This document shows positions 25,637 through 33,637 of a DNA stretch of 64,000 bases, in pieces. How positions within the stretch are numbered: the first letter of the stretch is position 1; each line of letters begins with the position of its first letter. The stretch lies in contig JASGKY010000024.1 in NCBI GenBank assembly GCA_049840435.1, positions 124,001 through 188,000 of the forward strand, in the 5' to 3' direction. The translations under genes were made by a program, and so were the position numbers. Below the pieces are notes generated by a model. It saw nothing but the letters and a program-made list of their open reading frames with translations. It made no database searches and was not told where the DNA came from. The DNA is from JADLHS01 sp049840435 (GTDB lineage: Bacteria; Verrucomicrobiota; Verrucomicrobiia; Limisphaerales; JADLHS01).

Positions 25637-27046
25637 ATGATGACTACCAGAATCATTTTTGTTGTCGTTGCCGGACTGCTCGGAATTTTTAACAACGCCT
25701 CAAAAGCGAGTGCGGGAATGGATGGGCCAAAAATTGGAGCGCGGCCGCCAGCGTTAAATTTGAGTCAGGTCATGCAAGGCGCAGAATTGCGTGATGTCAC
25801 ATGGGAACGGCTCAAAGGCAAGGTGGTGGTGCTGGAGTTTTGGAATACGCGCTGTGGTCCATGCATTTCGGCCATTCCGCACCTGAACGCCTTGGCTGAG
25901 CAATTCAGCAATCGCCCGGTGGTGTTCCTTGCCGTCACCGATGACAACGCGGATCACGCGAAAGATTTCCTGCTGCGAAAGCCCATGAATGCATGGGTGG
26001 CGATTGATGGAGCGTTGGGCGCGACCCGGGAGGCGTTCGATGTGGTGGGGATTCCGCATACCGTGATCGTCGCGCCGGCGGGAAACATCGCCGCGATCAC
26101 GCACCCCGCGAAACTCAAGGCGGAGCATCTCGAAGAAGTCTTGTCAGGCAAGCCGTGTTCTTTGCCGCCACCAGAACCGATTGCCGACAATAATGACGAG
26201 GAAGTTTCGGTGGCGGCAGTGGCCAAGCCAAGAATTTTGGAGTTTGCCATCACCGGTCCATTTCCGCGACCGCGGGGCGCGTTTAATTCGATCGCTTGGA
26301 ACGAGTCCCATACGGAATTTCAGGCGGAAAAGGCCTATCTCCGGAATGCGCTTAGCGGATATTTTGGCATCAACGAAAAGTTTGTGGTGGAGACAGCCAA
26401 GTTACCCGACGGCTTGTATAATATTAAAGTTTTCGGTCCGACCAACTGGGCAATGAATCTCAAGGCTCAATTCCGATCTGCCTTTGAAGCGGCGTTTGGA
26501 CTGAGTGTGCAGACCAACCAGTGTGAGGTGGAAGTGTATGTGATGACCCGTGGTGACGGAACTAACGCGCCCAATTTGAAGCTAGCAACCAAACCCGGTG
26601 GCGGAGGTGGGCAACCGGGGGGATTCCGGCTGAACGGTTCGCGGATGGATTCGATTGCTTGGATGTTCCAAGACAAACTTGATCGCCCTGTCATTAATGA
26701 GGTGGCCTCCACAAATCTTTGGGGCGCTGATCTGCGGTGGAAAATGACCGCGGGCGAGCTGTTTCTCTCGGGGATCGGGCACAAGAAATTGGATGAGGAG
26801 CTGCTCGAACTAATTTTTTCTGAAACTGCGCCGAAAGATACGCCGCAGAAAGTCTTGGCCGCAGCCAAGGCCAAGCTCAGTCCGGAAGACTTTGCGACCC
26901 TATCCAATGAACTGGCGAAACCAGTGGCGCAGCGTTTTCAACCTGATCCGGCGGCGGTGGTCCAGGCGGCGCATGAGCAGTTGGGGCTGGAACTGAGGCT
27001 GGCCAAGCGGGTCGTCACCATTTTGGAAGTGACGCGGCTGGATTAG
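25637..27046 (+). CDS. Secreted thioredoxin-like protein fused to DUF3738 domain
   Basis: A 469-residue protein with signal peptide (IIFVVVAGLLGIFNNASKAS). Residues about 30-180 are a TlpA-type thioredoxin domain with the redox pair in VLEFWNTRCGPCISAIPHLN and the cis-Pro region VVGIPHTVIVAP. After an acidic linker, residues about 200-460 (RILEFAITGPFPRPRGAFNS, YLRNALSGYFGINEKFVVET, LQTNQ-like AFGLSVQTNQ) match DUF3738, the 'soil-associated' TIGR03435 domain known mostly from Acidobacteria and Verrucomicrobia. An AAAGGG ribosome site supports the ATG at 25637. Role unknown; periplasmic thiol exchange is likely for the first domain. Confidence 0.78.
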   Translation: MMTTRIIFVVVAGLLGIFNNASKASAGMDGPKIGARPPALNLSQVMQGAELRDVTWERLKGKVVVLEFWNTRCGPCISAIPHLNALAEQFSNRPVVFLAVTDDNADHAKDFLLRKPMNAWVAIDGALGATREAFDVVGIPHTVIVAPAGNIAAITHPAKLKAEHLEEVLSGKPCSLPPPEPIADNNDEEVSVAAVAKPRILEFAITGPFPRPRGAFNSIAWNESHTEFQAEKAYLRNALSGYFGINEKFVVETAKLPDGLYNIKVFGPTNWAMNLKAQFRSAFEAAFGLSVQTNQCEVEVYVMTRGDGTNAPNLKLATKPGGGGGQPGGFRLNGSRMDSIAWMFQDKLDRPVINEVASTNLWGADLRWKMTAGELFLSGIGHKKLDEELLELIFSETAPKDTPQKVLAAAKAKLSPEDFATLSNELAKPVAQRFQPDPAAVVQAAHEQLGLELRLAKRVVTILEVTRLD

Positions 27047-27058
27047 CGCGGGGCGAAT

Positions 27059-28095
27059 TTACCGGCGTGCCATTCGTTGCCGCATCAACAGGACGCTCGT
27101 GATTAGCAAGATCCCAGCCCCCGGTTCCGGCACGAGCGTGTAACCCAGCACATCAAACGCCTGCAGGTCGGTGGCGGTCAGCGTCATCAATTCGCCCGGG
27201 AATGCCGTCGGGTCCATGAGGCCAAGGCCGAGGGAATCTTTCCAGTGGCTCGCCTGCCGGCCATCGCCATAAACGACGCCATTGGAGAACAACGCGAGTT
27301 GAGTCGTCCCGCCGTCCACGAAAAAAACTTGGCCCGGTTGTCCGCGGTGTAGTCCGAAACGCCAGCACCAAAAGCCAGGCTTGCCGTCGAGTAACGGAAC
27401 AGATCGAGCAGGTCGGAACTGAAGCCACTGTCGGGGTAGTTGCCGCCCAGTTGATCCAGGTCATCCACGCCGCTGACAAAACCGAGCGCGTGACCCAGTT
27501 CGTGTGTGGCGGCGCCGATGAAATCAAATTGTCCGGCGGAAATCCCGTTGCCTGGATCGAAATCGAAACCAAAATCAGAATTGAACCGGATGAACGCGTC
27601 CGGCGTGCTGGTCGGGGAAAGCAAGCCCAGCGCCTTGGCGTTGGCGGTGGTCAGGCCCACGCGGTTCATCGAACTCAGATAGGGGGTGGCGCTGTTGCCG
27701 CCGTGGGGATTGTTGCTGGTATGGTTGATGATGCGGTTGTAACTCGCCCCCGGTTGCAGGGCGGCATAGGCCGAATAGTCGGCGGTGGAAGTGCGGTGGC
27801 TGCCCAGCGCGGTCAGGATATCAGGGTAGGAGTATTCCCCGAAATCACTGCCCGCCTGCCCGATGATGGATGATCCGAGCGAGGCGAAGCCGATTTGCAC
27901 GTTCACCGTAATGTTGTCCGCCAGCACCGCCGACCAGCGGTGCGCCGCCATCGTGAACCCATCAATGGCAAACTGCGGTGTGCCGGCTTCTGGGATGAGA
28001 TTGAAGGTGACGTTGGCGTGGGTGTTTGCGGGCAGGAGCAGCAGTGAACCCGTCAGCGCGGCGGCATGACGCAGGTACGGTTTAGATTTCGACAT
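27059..28095 (-). pseudogene. PEP-CTERM secreted metalloprotease (NF038122-like), one frameshift
   Basis: A protein of about 345 residues if repaired. Signal peptide HAAALTGSLLLLPANTHA, a zinc site in IGAATHELGHALGFVSGVDD, then a shift in the run of seven A (27321-27327 on the plus strand). The other frame continues DGGTTQLALFSNG and ends with a PEP-CTERM sorting tail: VPEPGAGILLITSVLLMRQR followed by MARR. A change in homopolymer length restores the frame. The tail implies that the organism has an exosortase, none of which is in this window. The ATG at 28095 fits the signal peptide. As sequenced the protein loses its sorting tail. Confidence 0.82.
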
Positions 28096-28193
28096 GCAAT
28101 AGTTCCGGGTTTGGGCGGAACAAAACAAGAGTCTCGCAACCGCCCGAATTGCGCAATCCGGCAATCTGCGGACAGAAGGCAGTTGGTGACGGG

Positions 28194-28457
28194 CTAGCTT
28201 AATTTCTGCAAAGCCGCGGCGCCGGTCATTCCCGGTTCAATTCCCAGGCTGCGTGCCGCATCCGAAACAGCGACAACCTTTGCGGTCAGCATATCCTCGT
28301 GAGTGTTGACGCCGCGGACGATTACTGCGGCCTCGCCGGTTCGATTGAAGGTTTCGATGTTAAAGTAACCGCACCCCATGACTCCCTTTCGCACACTAAT
28401 CAATAGCAGCGGGGATTGTAAGGCGACGTGAAATTTCTCAAATGATTCCAGATTCAT
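28194..28457 (-). CDS. DUF1805 (YunC-like) protein
   Basis: An 87-residue protein. The core GVMGCGYFNIETFNRTGEAA, then VIVRGVNTHEDMLTAKVVAV and LGIEPGMTGAAALQKL are the hallmarks of DUF1805, a small family of unknown function found in Bacillus YunC and archaea. The ATG at 28457 is chosen; a TTG seven codons upstream is possible. It lies 36 bases downstream of the D-threonine-aldolase-like gene, so co-transcription is likely. Confidence 0.82.
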   Translation of the reverse strand: MNLESFEKFHVALQSPLLLISVRKGVMGCGYFNIETFNRTGEAAVIVRGVNTHEDMLTAKVVAVSDAARSLGIEPGMTGAAALQKLS

Positions 28458-28493
28458 AGGGTTGATTTGGTTTACCAAATGTCCGGTTGGGTC

Positions 28494-29600
28494 TTAAACC
28501 GTCAGCTTGCGGTTGCGCGCAGCCACCTTCCAGTGTTCCGTGGCGACGCCGGAGCGGATGACGACGACTTCTGCGTGCAACGCCACGGTGGGGCACACAT
28601 GCCGGGGAATGCCGTACAGAACATCGCCCACGGCGAATTCATTGGCGCGGCTGGTCTCCACCACCAAGTGCTCTTCGCTGTGCGCGATGGCTCGGGCGTC
28701 GGGCAAGTTTAAAAATTCTACGCGCGGGTGCGGTTTTTCCGCGGCGATGGCTTTGTGGCCCAAGTCCAGGCAAAGCCGGTCTGCTCCGGGCTTGCTGATG
28801 ACCCGCGTCAAAACCAAGGCGGCGTTCAGGAAATCCAGATCAGGGCATTGTTCCCTGTAACTGGTGTCCCAGAAAATGCTCGTGCCCGGACTGCATTCAA
28901 CTCCAGTTCGTCGCGCGTGAATCGGAAATGTCGGCGTGCCGCCGGCAATGATTCGGAGCACGGGTAAGTCAGCCAGTTCGCTTCTTAATGCAGTCACTGT
29001 GGCAAATGCCTCGTCACAATTTTTCGTGCGCAACGCGACGTCCTTGTCGTCGATGTGGCCGTCATAAGCGTGGAATCCTAACGCCTCCAAGCCGGGCAGT
29101 GAAGCCATCAATCGGTAAAGGGCCGTTGCTTTTGGTCCGGGTGCGATGCCGCTGCGGCGCATCCCGCAATCAAGGTCAAGCAACAGCTTGATAGTCACTC
29201 CCGCTTGGGTCGCTGCAGTGGACAGCCTGCGAATGACGGACTCGTCATCAGCGATAGTAGCAAAACTCGTCTGGGGAAATTTTTTGATCAGTTGGATGAG
29301 GCGTTGCACCTTTGGTCCGACCGGCTGATGCGCCAGCACCACGTCTGCCGCACCACAACTCGCGACCATCTCCGCTTCCGCGATGGTGGCGCATTTGAAC
29401 TTAGTGATGCCGTGCGTCATCTGCATTCCGACGAGTTTCGCCAGTTTGTGCGTCTTCACGTGTGGACACAAGCGTTTCGGCCCGCCTGCGAGGGCGATCA
29501 TGCGCCGGACATTCTCCTCAGCGCGTTCCTCGTAAACTAGCAGTGCCGGGGAATCTACTTCGGTGACGTTGGAGATTTCGTGCCATGGCGCGTTATGCAT
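28494..29600 (-). CDS. D-threonine aldolase / D-serine dehydratase-like PLP enzyme
   Basis: A 368-residue fold-type III PLP enzyme with alanine-racemase-like N-terminal barrel. The PLP lysine lies in LCPHVKTHKLAKLVG. KLLLDLDCGMRRSGI, GFHAYDGHI and RIIAGGTPTFPIHA follow along the barrel. The C-terminal beta domain has a His/Cys pair typical of the metal site in this family (YGIPRHVCPTVALHAEVVVI). Members cleave D-threonine or dehydrate D-serine with a divalent metal; which one applies here is undetermined. It sits seven bases after the preceding frame. Confidence 0.87.
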   Translation of the reverse strand: MHNAPWHEISNVTEVDSPALLVYEERAEENVRRMIALAGGPKRLCPHVKTHKLAKLVGMQMTHGITKFKCATIAEAEMVASCGAADVVLAHQPVGPKVQRLIQLIKKFPQTSFATIADDESVIRRLSTAATQAGVTIKLLLDLDCGMRRSGIAPGPKATALYRLMASLPGLEALGFHAYDGHIDDKDVALRTKNCDEAFATVTALRSELADLPVLRIIAGGTPTFPIHARRTGVECSPGTSIFWDTSYREQCPDLDFLNAALVLTRVISKPGADRLCLDLGHKAIAAEKPHPRVEFLNLPDARAIAHSEEHLVVETSRANEFAVGDVLYGIPRHVCPTVALHAEVVVIRSGVATEHWKVAARNRKLTV

Positions 29601-29607
29601 AATCGGG

Positions 29608-30603
29608 CTAGTTGCTTTCGTTTGCTGTTTTTGGGCCAGTGGCCTTGGCGCTGAGCACGCGGAGAGTCATGTACGTTTCGTTGTCGCCGATCTTTTCAAC
29701 CAGCAAAGCGGTCACGCCACCGCAGATCAACAGTGGTGGTTTGGGGCTGGTGGCAACCAAGGTGATCTTTAGTGCGGGTTTGTCATTCAGCGAGAGTTGC
29801 CACGGGAAATAATAAATTGGCGTCGCGGCTGGGACATGCCAGTCCGTGGAAGACGCTGGCAAGGGGAGATTGTCGTTCCCAAAGGAGATATTAACGTCCA
29901 CCCCCCGGTGCTTGATAAGCGACCAAAGCGATGGCGTCTCAATCAGCTTATAAAGCAGATCTTCCAACCCATCATTGTGCTGTACGATGTTGAAGTAGGA
30001 CATTAGCGCCGGAAACGTGGCGCAGATTGCGCGTTGCTCGTCTGGGGTCGGGTTCAATGCCAGCAACGCCTTTGATGTCACTGGCCCGGAAAAATTCGTG
30101 GTCTGCCCCCACCGATGTAGCAGGGCGGCGGGTTGGTCCAGGCCCAGCGCCAGAAAATCTTCCGTAACGGCAAATTCCGATTTTGTCACATTGACCTTGG
30201 CCGGTTTGTTCGTATCGATTGGGTCGAACGGACCGAACATCTGAAGTTGCATCGGCACGATTCGCGATTTGAACTGAATATCCCCAAAGCTGGATTTAAC
30301 GACGAAGGTTGCTGTCGGTTCGTTCGTCTTGGCTGCGTTGGGGGCGGCAATTTGCAGATGCAGCAACCATTGTTGTTGCTTCTTTTTCTGGACGAATGTG
30401 GCCAATACGGTGGCATGATCGCCTGGTCGTAAGTTGTTCATGCTCGCCGAGCTTTCCACCCCTTCGAGCAGGATATGATTGGACTTCGCGCTAGCGATCA
30501 ACGTCGGACAGGCAGGAATCGGCTTGAGTTTGACTGGTAGCTCAGCAGCAACCGAGGTCAGCATTCCGATCGCCAACCACAACAGCCAGTGTCTGGCTTT
30601 CAT
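29608..30603 (-). CDS. Probable separate secreted protein, unknown function
   Basis: If the joined frame is split, this gene would start at the ATG at 30603. It would give 331 residues with signal peptide (HWLLWLAIGMLTSVAA), then a beta-rich region (NHILLEGVESSASMNN, ATVLATFVQKKKQQQWLLHL) and a helical C-terminal half with YKLIETPSLWSLIKHRGVDV. I recognise no family. It ends seven bases before the D-threonine-aldolase-like gene. Confidence 0.55.
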   Translation of the reverse strand: MKARHWLLWLAIGMLTSVAAELPVKLKPIPACPTLIASAKSNHILLEGVESSASMNNLRPGDHATVLATFVQKKKQQQWLLHLQIAAPNAAKTNEPTATFVVKSSFGDIQFKSRIVPMQLQMFGPFDPIDTNKPAKVNVTKSEFAVTEDFLALGLDQPAALLHRWGQTTNFSGPVTSKALLALNPTPDEQRAICATFPALMSYFNIVQHNDGLEDLLYKLIETPSLWSLIKHRGVDVNISFGNDNLPLPASSTDWHVPAATPIYYFPWQLSLNDKPALKITLVATSPKPPLLICGGVTALLVEKIGDNETYMTLRVLSAKATGPKTANESN

Positions 30604-31362
30604 TAGTGTTCTGGCGGCAAACATGCGTTGGGCGGGATTTATTTTTTGGTTTAGCCGCCGCGCGAGGATTTCATGAATGTCGCTCAGAGTCGAGCAGGTG
30701 AAATCCTGTCCGTGCTTTGCGCCTGAGTTTTCACGGTCGAGAAAGGCGGACCGCGCCCCGGCGGCTTTTGCGCCGATGACATCTTTCGGCTCGTTACCGA
30801 TGTAAAGCATTTGGTTTGGTTCGACGTTCAGGCGTTTTGCCAACTCGCGATAGCCAGCAGGTTCGGGTTTGCGCACGCCGACTTCCACCGAGGTCAGCAG
30901 CACATCGAATAAGTTTGTGATGCCGGCACCGGAAATGTCACGCTGCACAAACGTGCGTGGCATCCCGTAGGCCACATCGGTCAGGATTCCTGTTGGAAAA
31001 CCTTTGGCGCGCAACGTCTGGAGCACCTCCACCGTTTCGGGATAAGCGCTCATGCGCTGTTGGAAAAAGGTGAAATAAGCTTCGATGGCGGCGTTGATGT
31101 GCTTGACGGGATCTAGCGCCCAAGCTTTCAAGATCGAAGTGAAGATGCTTTCTGCCGGCACTTCGTGAGTGCGTGGCACGGCGCGGGTGTTGTGCTGCGT
31201 CAGGATTTCCTTGGCGCGGGCAAGTTGTTCTGCTGTCGGTGTCGCGTCACAACCTTTCGCCACCGCGGCCAAAGCGTCCGGATACATGGCCGCCCAGCTC
31301 ATGGGCGTGTCACGATAAAAGAGCAGGGTGTCGCCCAGATCGAATCCAACAGCGCGGATCAT
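29608..31362 (-). CDS. HAD-family hydrolase reading through into a secreted protein
   Basis: One uninterrupted 584-residue frame. Residues 1-240 are a HAD hydrolase: nucleophile motif VGFDLGDTLLFYRD, motif II in FPTGILTDVAYGMP, Lys in VGVRKPEPAGYREL and the acidic motif YIGNEPKDVIGAKAAG. After ILARRLNQK the frame continues into residues about 254-584, which begin like a signal peptide (MKARHWLLWLAIGMLTSVAA). An internal export signal makes a true fusion unlikely. Removing one base from the six-T run at 30642-30647 creates a TAA directly after NQK. I read this as two genes joined by an indel. Start ATG at 31362, 22 bases after lysS. Confidence 0.7.
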   Translation of the reverse strand: MIRAVGFDLGDTLLFYRDTPMSWAAMYPDALAAVAKGCDATPTAEQLARAKEILTQHNTRAVPRTHEVPAESIFTSILKAWALDPVKHINAAIEAYFTFFQQRMSAYPETVEVLQTLRAKGFPTGILTDVAYGMPRTFVQRDISGAGITNLFDVLLTSVEVGVRKPEPAGYRELAKRLNVEPNQMLYIGNEPKDVIGAKAAGARSAFLDRENSGAKHGQDFTCSTLSDIHEILARRLNQKINPAQRMFAARTLMKARHWLLWLAIGMLTSVAAELPVKLKPIPACPTLIASAKSNHILLEGVESSASMNNLRPGDHATVLATFVQKKKQQQWLLHLQIAAPNAAKTNEPTATFVVKSSFGDIQFKSRIVPMQLQMFGPFDPIDTNKPAKVNVTKSEFAVTEDFLALGLDQPAALLHRWGQTTNFSGPVTSKALLALNPTPDEQRAICATFPALMSYFNIVQHNDGLEDLLYKLIETPSLWSLIKHRGVDVNISFGNDNLPLPASSTDWHVPAATPIYYFPWQLSLNDKPALKITLVATSPKPPLLICGGVTALLVEKIGDNETYMTLRVLSAKATGPKTANESN

Positions 31363-31384
31363 TTCCCGCGATTGTGCGCGAGAC

Positions 31385-32851
31385 TCACTTCGGCTTCAAC
31401 TGCGGGAACAGGATTACGTCGCGGATGCTTTCCTGGCCGAGGAGCATCATGCAGAGGCGGTCAATGCCGATGCCGATGCCGCCCGCTGGAGGCATGCCGT
31501 GTTCGAGCGCGACGAGGAAATCTTCGTCCAGCTTCTGTTGCTCGCCGCCGGCTTGATGTTCCAGCGCGGTGCGTTGCTGGATGGGATCGTTCTGCTCGGT
31601 GTAGCCGGGGGAGATTTCCTGGCCGTTGATGCAGCACTCGAAGACTTCGACGGTCGTCGGGTCGTCAGGTGAAAGCTTGGCGAGCGGCACGAGTTCCTTC
31701 GGCAGGTGCGTGACAAAGGTCGGGTTGATGAGCGTTGGCTCGATGAACTTGGAGAACACGGCGTTCGTGACTTCAAAGTCCTCAAACTCCTTACCGATCT
31801 CCGCGCCCATGTCATGCGCTTTTTGACGGCGTTCAGCCGCAGAGATTGTAAACCAATCCGCGCCACACTTTTCCTTGATGGCATCGTTGTATTTCACGCG
31901 CCGCCACGTGGTGAGATCAATCGTCCGCGTAACCTTGCCTTCCGCGTCCTTGAATTCGATGACCAGCGTGCCGAGGACTTTCTGCGCGATGTGTTTGATG
32001 AGCGATTCGACGGTTTCCATCATTGTCTCGTAATCGCCGAAGGCCTGATAGGCTTCGAGCATCGTGAACTCGGGATTGTGCCGGCGCGAGAGGCCTTCGT
32101 TGCGGAAGTTCTTGCCGATCTCGAACAGCTTATCAATGCCGCCCACGAGCAGCCGCTTGTGATACAGTTCCAGCGCGATGCGCAGGTAAAATTCGCAGCC
32201 AAGCGCGTTGTGAAAGGTCTTAAACGGTTGCGCCGCCGCGCCGCCGGGAATGGCTTGCATCGCGGGCGTCTCGACTTCCACGTAGCCGCGACTATGAAAG
32301 AAGCTGCGAATCTCGTGCACGATGGCGCTGCGCTTGAGGAAAACTTCCTTCACGTCGGGATTGCCGATGAGATCGAGGTAACGCTGGCGATAACGGATCT
32401 CCGTGTCCTCCAAGCCGTGCCACTTGGCGGGTGGTGGACGCAGGGCTTTGGATAGGATGGTGAATGATTCGAGCTTGAGGCTCGGTTCGCCGGTCTTGGT
32501 GCGGAACAACGTGCCCGTCACGCCAATAAAATCGCCGAGGTCCAGATGTGTGAAGACATGCCATTGTTCTTCACCCAGCGCATTCTTTTGCGCGTAAACC
32601 TGGATGCGCCCGCTCTGGTCGCGCACGTCCACGAAGATGGATTTGCCCATCTCGCGATGCGCGGTGATACGGCCGGCGACGGAGACTTTTGTGCCTTCGG
32701 GCAGTTTGCCGGAATCGAACCCGCTGCGGGCGTCATTGCACTTGGTATCGGGCTTGAACTTGTTCTTAAACGGGTCAATGCCCTTGCTCTTGAGTGCGGT
32801 GAGCTTGGCTTTGCGTTGTTCGATCAATGAATTCGTATCTTCGGCAGACAT
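31385..32851 (-). CDS. lysS: Lysyl-tRNA synthetase, class II
   Basis: A 488-residue class II aminoacyl-tRNA synthetase. The N-terminal OB-fold anticodon domain carries VSVAGRITAHREMGKSIFVD. Motif 1 lies around FFHSRGYVEVETPAMQ, motif 2 is FRNEGLSRRHNPEFTMLEAY and motif 3 is GIGIGIDRLCMMLLGQESIR, ending in the usual ILFPQLKPK. It charges tRNA-Lys such as the one at 6001-6076. The ATG at 32851 (MSAEDTNSLIEQ) is preferred over 32890. It leads a minus-strand run with the HAD gene 22 bases downstream. Confidence 0.96.
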   Translation of the reverse strand: MSAEDTNSLIEQRKAKLTALKSKGIDPFKNKFKPDTKCNDARSGFDSGKLPEGTKVSVAGRITAHREMGKSIFVDVRDQSGRIQVYAQKNALGEEQWHVFTHLDLGDFIGVTGTLFRTKTGEPSLKLESFTILSKALRPPPAKWHGLEDTEIRYRQRYLDLIGNPDVKEVFLKRSAIVHEIRSFFHSRGYVEVETPAMQAIPGGAAAQPFKTFHNALGCEFYLRIALELYHKRLLVGGIDKLFEIGKNFRNEGLSRRHNPEFTMLEAYQAFGDYETMMETVESLIKHIAQKVLGTLVIEFKDAEGKVTRTIDLTTWRRVKYNDAIKEKCGADWFTISAAERRQKAHDMGAEIGKEFEDFEVTNAVFSKFIEPTLINPTFVTHLPKELVPLAKLSPDDPTTVEVFECCINGQEISPGYTEQNDPIQQRTALEHQAGGEQQKLDEDFLVALEHGMPPAGGIGIGIDRLCMMLLGQESIRDVILFPQLKPK

Positions 32852-32915
32852 GCGGCGGGAAATAGAACACGAATTGGCCGCAAAAACCAAGCAAACAAAC
32901 GAGGGCTGGGTTAAC

Positions 32916-32964
32916 CACGAAACACACGAAGGACACGAAAGGGAAAGGTAGGGCGTGCCCTACC
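32916..32964. repeat. 9-bp tandem repeat and short palindrome upstream of lysS
   Basis: 32916-32942 is three 9-bp units (CACGAAACA, CACGAAGGA, CACGAAAGG). Right after it, 32947-32964 is GGTAGGGCGTGCCCTACC, an 8-bp perfect inverted repeat around GT. In one frame such tracts translate to the N-H-E-T-H-E-G-H-E pattern sometimes seen in spurious database proteins. Confidence 0.7.
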
Positions 32965-32979
32965 AGTCTGCTGGGAATT

Positions 32980-33174
32980 TTAACGCCCCTTCAGCCACTG
33001 TGGGGTAGCCATCGTGCGATCAATCACCATCTGGCCGGCAAAGTGTTCAGCTTCCGACCGGTCCGTCAGGACTTTGGTGATGAGTCGGCGATGGGATTTT
33101 TCCAGGACTTCGTAGGCGACTTTCAGTTTAGCCAGTTCGATCCGGACTTCTTCGAGAGAGGCGTTTGCGCTCAT
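32980..33174 (-). CDS. 64-residue coiled-coil protein, unknown function
   Basis: The frame from the ATG at 33174 gives a helical, charged protein (ASLEEVRIELAKLKVAYEVL, then LEKSHRRLITKVLTDRS) likely to form a coiled coil, ending QWLKGR. A longer frame to 33264 has a non-matching N-terminus. No ribosome site is evident and no family is recognised. It lies about 130 bases upstream of lysS on the same strand. Confidence 0.4.
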   Translation of the reverse strand: MSANASLEEVRIELAKLKVAYEVLEKSHRRLITKVLTDRSEAEHFAGQMVIDRTMATPQWLKGR

Positions 33175-33451
33175 GATAAGACTTTTGTAGAGCTGGCGGC
33201 TCAGGTGAGTCGCCCAACGCGAAAGAATTAGCATAGGCGAGGCCACATGCGTGAAGGGCGGCAAGCCAGCGGGGTGTTGCAGAATGCAGAGTTCATTTTC
33301 AGCTAAAAACCGTTAAAGGATAGGAAAACTGGCGTCCCGGCCCCGGTTGCCACCCGGGGAAACGCGCTGTCTGATTCAAGGGAGACAGTCTGAATACGTG
33401 CCTCGTTTTGTGGCGGCAAGCTCAGTAGCGGCTACTGAAATCATTTTGTGA

Positions 33452-33523
33452 CTGTAGTGGCGCTCTGCAAGCGTCGGTTTTCGCGAAAGTGTGTGTTCCG
33501 GCGGTCACAGAACGCCGCTACAG
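33452..33523. repeat. Intergenic copy of the TGTAGCGGC palindrome
   Basis: Ends CTGTAGTGGCGCTCTGCAAG and TCACAGAACGCCGCTACAG are inverted repeats. Read on the minus strand it starts TGTAGCGGCGTTCTGTGACC and aligns along both arms with the two uvrA copies. The interval 33265-33637 otherwise holds nothing I can identify. Confidence 0.85.
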
Positions 33524-33637
33524 CGGGCTTTGAAACCGGCGCCACGCATGTTTATGCGGGTAGGCGAGGTGGCTTTGACGTTTACGGATTGAGTTGAATG
33601 CGGAAAATTCCGATAGTCTTTTAAGTCAAAGTCGTAA

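Noticed and set aside
32947..32964. GGTAGGGCGTGCCCTACC as a transcription terminator
   Set aside because: No T-run follows on either strand and the stem is short; it looks like part of a dispersed repeat.
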